From JBKBMT01 sp046295655 (GTDB taxonomy: Bacteria > Pseudomonadota > Alphaproteobacteria > Rhodobacterales > Rhodobacteraceae): a stretch of DNA of 38,107 nt. Positions 1-7,465 of the stretch are shown here, one piece after another (the first letter of the stretch is position 1; each line of letters begins with the position of its first letter). The notes under the pieces are model-generated. The model did no database searches. It was given only the letters and a program-made list of their open reading frames with translations, and was not told the origin of the DNA. A program made the translations under genes and the position numbers. The DNA lies in NCBI GenBank assembly GCA_046295655.1, contig JBKBMT010000023.1:1-38107 (forward strand), read 5' to 3'.

Positions 1-408
1 CATCGTGAGCACCCGCTCGACCCCGGCCACGGTCAGCAGGTTTGCGACAAGTTTCGCCGAGATGGGCGTGCGGGCCTTGGCGCGGCGGTCCTGTCGGGCA
101 TAGCCGAAATAGGGGATGACCGCCGTGATCCGCTGGGCCGACGACCGCCGCAGCGCGTCGGTGATGATCAGCAGCTCCATCAGATTGTCGTTGGCCGGGT
201 TCGATGTCGGCTGGATCACGAACATGTCCTCGCCGCGCACATTGTCGAACACCTCGACAAAGATCTCCTGATCGTTGAACCGCTCGACCCGGGCATCGAG
301 AAGCTTCACCGACATGCCGCGATGCATCGACATCCGCCGTGCGATCGCCTGCGCCAGCGACCGGTTTGCGTTGCCCGCGATCAGCTTGGGCTCGGTAAGC
401 GCAGGCAT
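1..408 (-). CDS. prs: Ribose-phosphate pyrophosphokinase, 5' part (cut by window edge)
   Basis: Makes PRPP from ribose 5-phosphate and ATP, the precursor for nucleotides, histidine and tryptophan, in the cytosol. The 136 visible residues cover the N-terminal phosphoribosyltransferase-like domain: LIAGNANRSLA near the start, then RFNDQEIFVE, IQPTSNPANDNLMELL and IPYFGYARQDRR, all hallmarks of Prs. The start ATG at 408 has GGAGAGG about seven bases upstream. The C-terminal half, with the PRPP-binding loop, lies outside the window to the left. The gene diverges from the isomerase at 500. hisG, hisZ and purC in this window use its product or its downstream pathway, but are not linked in an operon. 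Identification is secure; nothing looks damaged in the visible part. Confidence 0.96.
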   Translation of the reverse strand, partial: MPALTEPKLIAGNANRSLAQAIARRMSMHRGMSVKLLDARVERFNDQEIFVEVFDNVRGEDMFVIQPTSNPANDNLMELLIITDALRRSSAQRITAVIPYFGYARQDRRAKARTPISAKLVANLLTVAGVERVLTM

Positions 409-438
409 ATGGTCCTCTCCGCAGGTGGATTCGCGACG

Positions 439-466
439 TTGACACCGCTTATCACCCGTCTAGGGT
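439..466 (+). promoter_or_regulatory. Candidate sigma-70 promoter for the isomerase-hydrolase pair
   Basis: A perfect TTGACA at 439-444 is followed after 16 bases by TAGGGT at 461-466 (three of six bases match the -10 consensus). It lies in the 91-base gap between divergent prs and the gene starting at 500. The -35 is convincing and the -10 weak, so this is only a candidate. Confidence 0.35.
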
Positions 467-499
467 CTTGCAAACCATGGCCCGCAGAGGAAGCCGCCG

Positions 500-1099
500 A
501 TGCCCCATATCGACTATTTCTTCACCGTCCTGTCGCCCTGGGCCTATCTCGCGGGGCAGCGGCTGGAAGCGATCGCCGAACGTCACGGTGCGACCATCGC
601 CTACAAGCCGGTGGATATCGGCCAGCTCTTTTCGCGCACCGGTGGCACCCTGCCGAAGGACCGTCATCCAAGCCGGATGGAGTATCGCGCGCAGGAACTT
701 CCGCGGTGGGCAAGCCATCTTGGCATGCCGCTGAACCTGCGTCCTGCGCACTGGCCGACAAACGGCGCGCCGGCGTCCTATGCGATCATCGCGGCCCAGC
801 GCGCGGGCACCGGCGATATCGGCGGGCTGGTGCACGCCACGATGCGTGCGGTCTGGGCCGAGGAAAGGGATATTGCCGAGGACGCGGTGATCCGGCACCT
901 GCTGTCGGCCCACGGGTTCGATCCCGCGCTGGCGGACAGCGGCCTTCTCGCCGGGGCCGAGACCTATGCCTCGAACACCGAGGAGGCGATCGCCCGCGGC
1001 GCCTTCGGATCGCCATTCTACATCACCGATGACGGGGGCAAGTTCTGGGGTCAGGACCGGCTGGATTTCCTGGACCGGCACCTTTCCCGCCAGGGCTGA
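500..1099 (+). CDS. 2-hydroxychromene-2-carboxylate isomerase family protein (DsbA-fold, kappa-GST-like)
   Basis: A 199-residue cytosolic protein of the thioredoxin/DsbA-like fold. Members isomerise 2-hydroxychromene-2-carboxylate with glutathione in naphthalene degradation, but most bacterial homologues have unknown substrates. The N-terminus DYFFTVLSPWAYLAGQRL carries the family S-P-W-A/S-Y pattern, with Ser12 in the glutathione-activating position; GAFGSPFYI and FWGQDRLDFL near the C-terminus are the usual family end (cis-Pro loop and Gln-Asp-Arg stretch). Length is typical (about 200). The start at 500 is preceded by AGAGGAAG. The stop codon shares its last base with the start of the hydrolase gene (TGATG), so the two are translationally coupled. 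No aromatic-ring degradation genes are nearby, so a naphthalene role is unlikely; a general glutathione-dependent role is inferred. Confidence 0.85.
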   Translation: MPHIDYFFTVLSPWAYLAGQRLEAIAERHGATIAYKPVDIGQLFSRTGGTLPKDRHPSRMEYRAQELPRWASHLGMPLNLRPAHWPTNGAPASYAIIAAQRAGTGDIGGLVHATMRAVWAEERDIAEDAVIRHLLSAHGFDPALADSGLLAGAETYASNTEEAIARGAFGSPFYITDDGGKFWGQDRLDFLDRHLSRQG

Positions 1100-1920
1100 T
1101 GCCGGACGCGATCCTTGCGGGCCATCCGGTCCACTGGCGAACCATCGGGCACGGGCCGCGCCCGGTTCTGGCCTTGCACTGTTCGCTGGCGCACGGGGGG
1201 GCGTGGGGGCCGCTCGGAACCGCGCTCGCCGATGCCGTCACGCTGACCGCGCCCGACCTGCCGGCGCATGGCCGCAGCGGCGACTGGGATCGCAGGACCC
1301 CGATGCACCGGCTGGCGACCGACGTTGCCGGCGCAATGGCGCAGCAGGTCTGCGGCGGCGCGCCGGTGGACGTGATCGGCCATTCCTTCGGTGGAACCGT
1401 TGCCCTTCGTCTTGCCCTCGAACGACCGGAACTGGTGCGCAGCCTGGTCCTTGTCGAGCCGGTGTTCTTTGCCGCCGCCCGCCTTGCCGGGTCCGCGGCA
1501 TTCACGGAATTCGCCGCCCTCCAGGCGCCCTTCTCGCAGGCCCTGGCCGAAGGCGATACCGACGGTGCCGCGCGCTGGTTCCACCGGATGTGGGGGATGG
1601 GCGAGGAACTGGAAGTGCTGCCCGAGCCGCAGCGCCGCTACATTATCGATCGGATCCACGTCATTCCGTCCGTCAACGATGTGCTGTTCGACGACCGGCC
1701 CGGGCTGCTGACCCCGGGGCGGCTGGAAGGCCTGCCGATCCCGGTCCTGCTGATCGAGGGGCAGCAGTCGCCTCCGGTCATTGCCGCGATCATGGCCGCT
1801 CTCCACACGCGGCTGCCGCAGTCCCGGCGCCTTGCTGTGCCCGGTGCGACCCATATGGTGCCGATCACCCACGCCGAGGTCATCGCCCCGGCCGTGCGCG
1901 CCCACCTCGGGCTTCAGTAA
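1099..1920 (+). CDS. Alpha/beta-fold hydrolase
   Basis: A 273-residue serine hydrolase of the alpha/beta fold, without a signal peptide. The nucleophile elbow is VIGHSFGG with Ser96; LHCSLAHGGAWGPL forms the oxyanion region; APDLPAHGRSG is the usual strand after it; GATHMVP supplies the catalytic His252. The acid is probably in LIEGQQSP (residues about 219-226), which has Glu rather than Asp. The substrate cannot be told from sequence; haloperoxidase-like esterases, lactonases and meta-cleavage hydrolases share this layout. It overlaps the upstream isomerase gene by one base, so the two are likely co-transcribed and may act on the same compound. The 3' end overlaps the convergent lectin-domain gene by seven bases. 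Confidence 0.88.
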   Translation: MPDAILAGHPVHWRTIGHGPRPVLALHCSLAHGGAWGPLGTALADAVTLTAPDLPAHGRSGDWDRRTPMHRLATDVAGAMAQQVCGGAPVDVIGHSFGGTVALRLALERPELVRSLVLVEPVFFAAARLAGSAAFTEFAALQAPFSQALAEGDTDGAARWFHRMWGMGEELEVLPEPQRRYIIDRIHVIPSVNDVLFDDRPGLLTPGRLEGLPIPVLLIEGQQSPPVIAAIMAALHTRLPQSRRLAVPGATHMVPITHAEVIAPAVRAHLGLQ

Positions 1921-2264
1921 AGATCCCAGACCTCGGGATCGGGAAGCGGACCGAAGGCGATCCAGTCGGCGCGGATCCGTGCCACGCGGCTGTCGCCCCA
2001 GGTGCGGAAGACCAGATCGAAGCCCGCCTCCGTCACCCGCTCGGCCCGGATATCGGCCCGCAGGTTGGTCTCGCGATCCATGTCCCACATCGAGATCCCG
2101 ACCATCACGGCGGGCGGCAAGGCGAAGGGGCTGTCGAATACGATCGGGTGCCGGCATTCGCGCGGACCCGACCCGGTCCACATCGGACCGCCGTTGACAT
2201 AGTCAGAGAACAGCTGCTGGCTGCCTTGCGCAATTCCGACCGGATGAGCGTCGATGCGTTTCAT
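1914..2264 (-). CDS. Small H-type lectin domain protein
   Basis: A protein of 116 or 117 residues resembling the H-type lectin domain first described in snail agglutinin and discoidin II. Seen: SPFALPPAVMVGISMWDMD, then RADIRAERVTEAGFDLVF, RTWGDSRVARIRADWIAFG, the familiar run of F-x-P-P-x-V, R-x-x-x-V-T-x-x-G-F and T-W-x-D-x-x-V...W-I-A-x-G. Two ATG codons are adjacent (2267 and 2264); the second gives better spacing to AGGA, and the longer open frame upstream lacks support. No signal peptide is seen, so the protein is probably cytosolic. Sugar binding is known for animal members; for bacterial ones the role is unknown. It stands alone between the convergent hydrolase gene and the gntR gene on the same strand, 80 bases downstream of gntR. 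Confidence 0.75.
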   Translation of the reverse strand: MKRIDAHPVGIAQGSQQLFSDYVNGGPMWTGSGPRECRHPIVFDSPFALPPAVMVGISMWDMDRETNLRADIRAERVTEAGFDLVFRTWGDSRVARIRADWIAFGPLPDPEVWDLY

Positions 2265-2344
2265 CATGACTTCCTGCCTCGCCGGAGACTGGCACCGTTT
2301 CCGGGCAAGACTGGGGCGCAATCGGACCACGGGCACGGCACCCG

Positions 2345-2986
2345 CTAGCCGGCACCGTTCGAGAACCGCGTATCGGGCAGGTCAGGCAATAGCGCAAGGA
2401 TGCGCCGCAGATGTCGGCGGACGCTTGCCTCGGCTCGGTTTGCGCCACCCGAAAGGACCGCCTGGACCAGCCGCCGATGCTCGGCAACGCCGTCCTGTGC
2501 AGGCAAGGAAAGCTGCGCGCGCAGGAGCGGGACATGAATCGCCGGAAGCAATCGCTCGATCTCGCGGTTGCCCGACAGCCGGGCCAGTTCGGCATAGTAG
2601 CGGGCCCGTCTGGCAGGGTCGTCCGGCGCAGCGAGGAAGGCTTCGGCTGCCTGGGAAAAGTGCGCGGTTGGCGCCCCTCGGGCCGTCCGCTCTGCCGCGC
2701 ACCGGGCGGCAAGCCCCAGCATCACCTCGGCCACCCGCAGCACATCCGCCGCCTCCGCCCGCGACAGCATCCGGATTCGTGCGCCGCGATGCGGGTCGAG
2801 CCGAACAAGCCCCTCGGCCGCAAGCCGGCCCAGCGCCTCGCGCACCGTGCTGCGCGAGACCGCATAGCGGCGCATCAGGTCGGGTTCCGCCAGCCGCTGC
2901 CCTGGCACATAGCGCCCCTCGGTCAGCCCGCGGCGGATGTCCCGGACGATGAGATCGGGACCCGTGCTGGGCACGACGGCGTTCAC
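2345..2986 (-). CDS. GntR-family transcriptional regulator, FadR (FCD) subfamily
   Basis: A 213-residue DNA-binding regulator. Residues about 10-72 form the GntR winged helix-turn-helix (RLAEPDLMRRYAVSRSTVRE, then GLVRLDPHRGARI), and residues about 80-205 an all-helical FCD ligand-binding domain ending with EHRRLVQAVLSGGANRAEAS. I chose the GTG at 2986 because it overlaps the stop of the upstream phosphotransferase gene as GTGA, the usual coupled arrangement; the open frame extending further is the phosphotransferase in another frame. FCD regulators commonly sense organic acids or acyl-CoA-derived ligands and repress neighbouring genes. The palindrome at 4050-4064, between the two arms of the locus, fits the FadR-subfamily operator pattern and is its probable site. 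The ligand is unknown. Confidence 0.9.
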   Translation of the reverse strand: MNAVVPSTGPDLIVRDIRRGLTEGRYVPGQRLAEPDLMRRYAVSRSTVREALGRLAAEGLVRLDPHRGARIRMLSRAEAADVLRVAEVMLGLAARCAAERTARGAPTAHFSQAAEAFLAAPDDPARRARYYAELARLSGNREIERLLPAIHVPLLRAQLSLPAQDGVAEHRRLVQAVLSGGANRAEASVRRHLRRILALLPDLPDTRFSNGAG

Positions 2987-3996
2987 CGCAGGTTCCGTGT
3001 CATGTCCCAGGCAATTTCGGCCAGCGGGCCGGCCTTGGCACCGATTTCGGCGGCCGAGGGATCGGCCGCGGTGCCGTCCAGCGCCCGCCGCGCGATCCCC
3101 TGGATGATCGCGGCGATGCGGAAGAGGCTGAGCACGATGTAGAATTCGAACCGGTCCGGTCGTTCGCGCCCTGTGCGCTCGCACCAGCGGGCGACGTAGG
3201 CTTCCTCGGTCGGGATCCCCAGCGCCGCGACATCGACACCGCCCAGCCCGCGGAACAGCCCCGGAGGCACCCGCCAAGCCATGACATTGTAGGCGAAATC
3301 GGCGTAGGGGCAGCCGAGCGTCGACAGTTCCCAGTCCAGGACCGCGACGACCTTGGGCTCGATCGGGTGAAAGATGAGATTGTCCAGCCGGAAATCGCCG
3401 TGTGCGATGCGGATTTCCTCCTCGCCGTCGGGTGCGTTCCGAGGCAGCCAGTCGATCAGCGCTTCCATCGCCGGGATCGAGACGGTCTCCGACGCACGGT
3501 ACTGCCGGGTCCAGCGCGCGATCTGCCGCTCCACGTAACCACCATGCCGCCCGTAGTCCGAAAGTCCGGCCGCGAGCGGATCGACGGAGTGGAGCGCCGC
3601 AATGGCCGCGTTCATCGAGTCGAAAATCGCGGCGCGCTCCGAAGCCGGCAGGCCCGGCAATTGCGGATCGAAGAAGACCCTGCCCGGGACATGCTCCATC
3701 ACGAAGAACATGCTGCCCATCACCGCCTCGTCACGACAGAGCGCCAGAACCTCGGGGACCGGGACGGCGCTGCCGCGAAGGGCGCCCATCACGCGGTATT
3801 CCCGATCCACCGCATGGGCAGAAGGCAGCGTGTTGCCGACCGGTTTCTGCCTCAGAACGAAGCTGCGGTCCCTCGTCTCGACCCGCCATGTGGGGTTGGA
3901 TTGCCCGCCGGTGAACCGGTGCAGCTGCAGAGGGCCAGAAAAGCCCTCCACGTTCCGCTCCATCCATGCCGACAATCGCCTTTCGCGCTGATCCAT
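2983..3996 (-). CDS. Phosphotransferase family protein (APH fold; ACAD10/11 kinase-like, LvaA-like)
   Basis: A 337-residue aminoglycoside-phosphotransferase-fold kinase. The catalytic loop is IAHGDFRLDNLIFHP (His199, Asp201, Asn206) and the metal-binding motif is VLDWELSTLGCPYADF (Asp221). The N-terminal FTGGQSNPTWRV is the glycine-rich nucleotide loop and FVLRQKP the ATP-binding lysine strand. This sequence type is that of the kinase domain fused to acyl-CoA dehydrogenase in animal ACAD10/11 and of LvaA in Pseudomonas putida, which phosphorylate 4-hydroxyacyl-CoA, rather than of antibiotic-resistance enzymes. Immediately divergent from it is an acyl-CoA dehydrogenase of the matching type. 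It is the first gene of a two-gene unit with gntR. The 4-hydroxyacyl-CoA role is inferred from family and context. Confidence 0.88.
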   Translation of the reverse strand: MDQRERRLSAWMERNVEGFSGPLQLHRFTGGQSNPTWRVETRDRSFVLRQKPVGNTLPSAHAVDREYRVMGALRGSAVPVPEVLALCRDEAVMGSMFFVMEHVPGRVFFDPQLPGLPASERAAIFDSMNAAIAALHSVDPLAAGLSDYGRHGGYVERQIARWTRQYRASETVSIPAMEALIDWLPRNAPDGEEEIRIAHGDFRLDNLIFHPIEPKVVAVLDWELSTLGCPYADFAYNVMAWRVPPGLFRGLGGVDVAALGIPTEEAYVARWCERTGRERPDRFEFYIVLSLFRIAAIIQGIARRALDGTAADPSAAEIGAKAGPLAEIAWDMTRNLR

Positions 3997-4049
3997 CCCG
4001 TCCTCCCTTCCCGGGCAGGATGCGACTGCACAGCGATAACGTCAAGCCG

Positions 4050-4064
4050 GATCGTCAGACGATC
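4050..4064. promoter_or_regulatory. Perfect palindrome matching the FadR/GntR operator
   Basis: Two 7-base arms, GATCGTC and GACGATC, flank a single A. The core at 4052-4062, TCGTCAGACGA, matches the FadR-subfamily pattern T-N-G-T-N3-A-C-N-A at every defined position. It sits in the 121-base gap between the divergent phosphotransferase-gntR and acyl-CoA dehydrogenase-SDR units, so one bound regulator could control both. Binding by the neighbouring GntR protein is inferred. Confidence 0.65.
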
Positions 4065-4117
4065 TTGCCAGACGTTCATCCCTGGACTACGCTTTGTCGA
4101 ACCTGGGAGAGTCTGCC

Positions 4118-5383
4118 ATGTATCTTGATCCCTCGCCGCGTGTCCGCGCCTTGCAGGACCGGCTGACCGCCTTCATGCAGGAACATGTCTATCCGAACGA
4201 GAACCGGTACTTCCGCGAGGCCGAGGAGCTTGGCCCCTGGGCCGTCTACCCGGTGATCGAGGAGCTGAAGCCACTCGCCCGGGCTGCCGGCCTGTGGAAC
4301 CTGTTTCTGCCCGAATCGGACCGGGGCGCGGGACTGACCAATCTGGAATATGCCGGGCTGTGCGAGATCATGGGGCGGTCCCTGCTGGCGCCGGAGGTGT
4401 TCAACTGCAACGCGCCCGACACCGGCAACATGGAGGTGATCGAACGCTACGGCACCGAGGACCAGAAGCGGCAGTGGCTCGAGCCGCTGCTCGACGGCAG
4501 GATCAGGTCGTGCTTTGCCATGACCGAGCCTGACGTCGCCTCGTCCGACGCGACGAACATCCAGGCCGAGATCCGCCGCGATGGCGACCATTACGTGATC
4601 AACGGGCACAAGTGGTACACGACCGGCGCGACCAACCCGAACTGCAAGATCTGCATCTTCATGGGCAAGTCCGACCCAGCCAACCCCGACCGGTACCGGC
4701 AGCAGTCGATGATCCTCGTGCCGATGGATGCGCCGGGGGTCGAGGTCGTCCGCTCGCTGCCGGTATTCGGCTACTACGGCGTGCCGGACCGGGCGTCCGA
4801 GGTCGTATTCCGCAACGTCCGCGTGCCGCTCGGGAACATGCTGCTGGGCGAGGGCCGCGGGTTCGAGATCGCACAGGGTCGCCTCGGACCAGGCCGGATC
4901 CATCACTGCATGCGCTCGATCGGGATGGCCGAGCGGATGCTGGAGGCGATGTGCGACCGGGCCTTGCAGCGTGTTGCCTTCGGCAAGCCCGTGGCCGAAC
5001 AGTCCGTGACCCGCGAGCGGATCGCCAACGCCCGGATCATGATCGACCAGTGCCGGTTGCTGACGCTCCATGCCGCGCACAAGATGGATACGGTCGGGAA
5101 CAAGGAGGCGCGGGCCGAGATCGCAATGATCAAGGTGGCGGTGCCCAACATGCTGTGCCAGGTCAGCGACTGGGCAATCCAGGTCTTCGGCGGCGGGGGC
5201 ACCGGCAACGATTTCGGCACCGCGATCGCCTATTCCATTGCCCGGGTGCTGCGGCTTGCCGACGGACCGGACGAGGTGCACCGCGACCAGTTGGCGCGGA
5301 TGGAACTGCGCAAGCGGCATGGCGTCAATCATCCCGGCTGGCCCGCCCAGGTGAGCGCCCGGGCACTGCGGCCCCTGGCATGA
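4118..5383 (+). CDS. Acyl-CoA dehydrogenase, ACAD10/11-like
   Basis: A 421-residue FAD flavoprotein of the acyl-CoA dehydrogenase fold. FAMTEPDVASSDATNI (residues 133-148) is the FAD/substrate signature, followed by the middle beta domain with NGHKWYTTGA, and the C-terminal helical domain with RIHHCMRSIGMAERML, FGGGGTGNDF and ADGPDEVHRDQLARMEL. The ATG at 4118 has GGAGAG six bases upstream; an in-frame TTG at 4094 would add eight residues and has no such site. This subgroup, with the long helix before the beta domain and N-terminal MYLDPSPR, is the one that pairs with APH-fold kinases. In ACAD11 and LvaC the dehydrogenase domain removes phosphate from 4-phosphoacyl-CoA. Ordinary short/medium-chain dehydrogenation is the alternative. 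It overlaps the SDR gene by four bases. Confidence 0.92.
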   Translation: MYLDPSPRVRALQDRLTAFMQEHVYPNENRYFREAEELGPWAVYPVIEELKPLARAAGLWNLFLPESDRGAGLTNLEYAGLCEIMGRSLLAPEVFNCNAPDTGNMEVIERYGTEDQKRQWLEPLLDGRIRSCFAMTEPDVASSDATNIQAEIRRDGDHYVINGHKWYTTGATNPNCKICIFMGKSDPANPDRYRQQSMILVPMDAPGVEVVRSLPVFGYYGVPDRASEVVFRNVRVPLGNMLLGEGRGFEIAQGRLGPGRIHHCMRSIGMAERMLEAMCDRALQRVAFGKPVAEQSVTRERIANARIMIDQCRLLTLHAAHKMDTVGNKEARAEIAMIKVAVPNMLCQVSDWAIQVFGGGGTGNDFGTAIAYSIARVLRLADGPDEVHRDQLARMELRKRHGVNHPGWPAQVSARALRPLA

Positions 5384-6171
5384 TGCTCTCGGGACGGGTC
5401 GCGGTCGTCACCGGTGCCGGGTCGGGCATCGGCCGTGCCTCGGCCCTGCGCCTTTCCGAAGCAGGCGCGGCCCTGGTCGTCGTGGATCGCGCCCGAACGG
5501 TTGCGGACACCGCAAAGTCGATCCGCGATGCGGGTGGACGGGCCGAGGCGCTGGAGATCGACTGTGCCACCGAGGACGGCGCCGCGCTTATGGTCAGGAC
5601 AGCCGTCGATGCGTTCGGCCGCATCGATATCGTGCACGCGAATGCCGGCATCTCCGGGCCGCTGGCGCCCAGTCTCGACCAGGGCGCGGATGAATTTGCC
5701 GAGATCCTGCGGATCAACCTGATCGGGCCCTGGGTCCTGATCCGGGCGGCCGTGCCGCAGATGCGACCGGGGTCCGCAATCGTCTGCACGGCGTCCGTCG
5801 CGGGTCTGCGCGCCGGCGCGGGCGGCATTGCCTATTCGGCGTCGAAGGCCGGGATCATCAGTCTGGTCCAGACGGCCGCCTGCCTTCTGGCAGGGCGCGG
5901 CATCCGGATCAACGCCGTGGCGCCCGGCCTGATCGAGACGGGGATGACTGCCGCCGTCTTTGCCGATGCGCGCGCCCGCGGACGCGAAGGGCGGATCGGT
6001 CAGCTCAACCCGCAACGTCGCGGCGGTGCGGCAAGCGAGGTTGCGGAGACGGTGCTGTTTCTGGCCTCCGACGCGGCAAGCTATGTCAACGGCCAGGTGC
6101 TCCCGGTCGACGGCGGGCTGTCGGCGAGCCTGCCCTTCGCCCCGCGACCGCCCGGAGGCCCGGCGTCATAG
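5380..6171 (+). CDS. Short-chain dehydrogenase/reductase (SDR)
   Basis: A 263-residue classical SDR, NAD(P)-dependent and cytosolic. VVTGAGSGIGRASAL holds the TGxxxGIG cofactor motif (residues 11-18), HANAGIS the NAG motif (88-90), Ser139 with Tyr152 and Lys156 (AYSASKAG) the catalytic triad, and NAVAPGLIETGM the loop after the active site. VVVDRAR, with an acidic residue at the end of strand 2, suggests NAD(H) preference. The start ATG overlaps the acyl-CoA dehydrogenase stop (ATGA); a second ATG follows immediately. Coupling to that gene suggests oxidation or reduction of a hydroxy- or ketoacyl intermediate, as LvaD does in levulinate catabolism, but the substrate is not shown by sequence. 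The last six bases overlap the convergent MFS gene. Confidence 0.92.
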   Translation: MMLSGRVAVVTGAGSGIGRASALRLSEAGAALVVVDRARTVADTAKSIRDAGGRAEALEIDCATEDGAALMVRTAVDAFGRIDIVHANAGISGPLAPSLDQGADEFAEILRINLIGPWVLIRAAVPQMRPGSAIVCTASVAGLRAGAGGIAYSASKAGIISLVQTAACLLAGRGIRINAVAPGLIETGMTAAVFADARARGREGRIGQLNPQRRGGAASEVAETVLFLASDAASYVNGQVLPVDGGLSASLPFAPRPPGGPAS

Positions 6172-7389
6172 ACCGAGCCGGCGGTTGCGCCGGATCACCG
6201 CAAGGATCGCGACAAGCGCCATGACCGAGGTCGAGAACATCAGCAGTGCAAGCGGCAACGCCGTGCTGCCGAGCGCCAGAAGCGGCCCCGCAAGCGCCGA
6301 AACCGCCGCGCCGCCACCGATCACCAGCGCCCCGCCCAGCCCGGCAGCGGACCCGGCGAGATCGGGGCGAACCGACATCATCCCGGCGTTGGCGCTGGGC
6401 AGAGACAGCCCGTTTCCGACCCCGATCAGCGTAACGACGGCAAAGAACGCCGCCGGTTCGGCCGGAAAAAGCATCGCACCCGCAATCAGCAGGCCGGTCG
6501 CACCGGTCAGGATCAGCGTCCCGCTCAGCACCATCGGCACGACACCGAAGCGCACCGCGAACCGGCCAGACAGATAGTTGCCGAGCAGATATCCGATCGC
6601 CGGCGCCGCGAACCAACCGCCCAGTTCCGCCGGCGACAGGCCGAACACCCGCGCGCCCACCAGCGGCGCACCGCCCAGGAAGGAGAAGAAGGCCGCAGAC
6701 CCGGCCGCCGCGCAAACCGCATATCCCCAGAATCGCCGCGAGGCCAGCAGATCGGGGTACGAGCGGATCTGCGCGCGGAACGAGACATGAGCGCGGACCG
6801 CCGTTTCGCCCTGATCGGCCCAGACCAGCGCCAGCACTGCGGCTCCGGCAACGAACATCAGGACGAAGTTCGCCTGCCAGCCGAAGCTCTCGTCCAGAAC
6901 GCCGCCGATCAGCGGGGCGACCATCGGCACCAGCGACATGCCCATCGTGACGTAACCGATCATCGAGGCCGCCTGCGCTTCGGGCACCATGTCGCGCACG
7001 ATCGCCCGTCCCAGAACCATGCCCGCGACGATCGCCGCCTGCGCCATCCGGCAGATGAGGAACATCTCGACCGTCGGTGCGATCGTGGCCCCCAGCGTGG
7101 CGACCAGAAACACCCCGCCTGCCGCCAGCATCACACGTCGCCGCCCGAACCGGTCGGACAGCGGCCCGATCACAAGCTGAAGGATCGCACTCAGCGCCAG
7201 GTAGGCCGAAAGGGAAAGCTGGATCACCGCATAGGGCGCGTCGAACCATACCGCCATTGCCGGAAGGGACGGCAGGAACACGTTCATCGAGAGCGCTGAC
7301 ACGCCCGCCATGAGCACCAGCGTCGCAATATGGGGCGGCGAGGTTCGATCCAGGAACCGGACCGGCGGCGGTGCGGGAACATGCGACAT
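6166..7389 (-). CDS. MFS transporter, Bcr/CflA drug-resistance type
   Basis: A 407-residue inner-membrane protein with about twelve hydrophobic segments, from TLVLMAGVSALSMNVFLPSL near the N-terminus to LMFSTSVMALVAILAV at the C-terminus. The loop between helices 2 and 3 carries the MFS signature GPLSDRFGRRRVML; GRAIVRDMVPEAQA after helix 4 and PLIGGVLDESFGWQANF are typical of the Bcr/CflA branch of proton antiporters (bicyclomycin, chloramphenicol or sulfonamide export in characterised members). The length fits (about 400). It is the last gene on its strand after betA, with 76 bases and a small hairpin between, so it is probably a separate unit. The substrate is unknown; a metabolite-export role linked to the neighbouring acyl-CoA locus cannot be excluded. 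Confidence 0.88.
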   Translation of the reverse strand: MSHVPAPPPVRFLDRTSPPHIATLVLMAGVSALSMNVFLPSLPAMAVWFDAPYAVIQLSLSAYLALSAILQLVIGPLSDRFGRRRVMLAAGGVFLVATLGATIAPTVEMFLICRMAQAAIVAGMVLGRAIVRDMVPEAQAASMIGYVTMGMSLVPMVAPLIGGVLDESFGWQANFVLMFVAGAAVLALVWADQGETAVRAHVSFRAQIRSYPDLLASRRFWGYAVCAAAGSAAFFSFLGGAPLVGARVFGLSPAELGGWFAAPAIGYLLGNYLSGRFAVRFGVVPMVLSGTLILTGATGLLIAGAMLFPAEPAAFFAVVTLIGVGNGLSLPSANAGMMSVRPDLAGSAAGLGGALVIGGGAAVSALAGPLLALGSTALPLALLMFSTSVMALVAILAVIRRNRRLGL

Positions 7390-7434
7390 CCCCGCCCCTT
7401 ACGCGTGCGCGCGTTTGCTGTCCATTGCCGGGGC

Positions 7435-7450
7435 GCACAGGACGCTGTGC
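7435..7450 (-). terminator. Short hairpin after betA
   Basis: A perfect six-base stem (GCACAG/CTGTGC) with a four-base loop lies 15 bases past the betA stop codon on the minus strand. There is no T-rich tract, so it may be an mRNA-end stabiliser or a weak terminator rather than a strong intrinsic terminator. Confidence 0.35.
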
Positions 7451-7465
7451 ATCCCTGCCTGCCCT

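Noticed and set aside
2983..3996. Aminoglycoside resistance gene
   Set aside because: The APH fold is shared, but sequence type and context with an acyl-CoA dehydrogenase point to an acyl-CoA-linked kinase, not antibiotic resistance.
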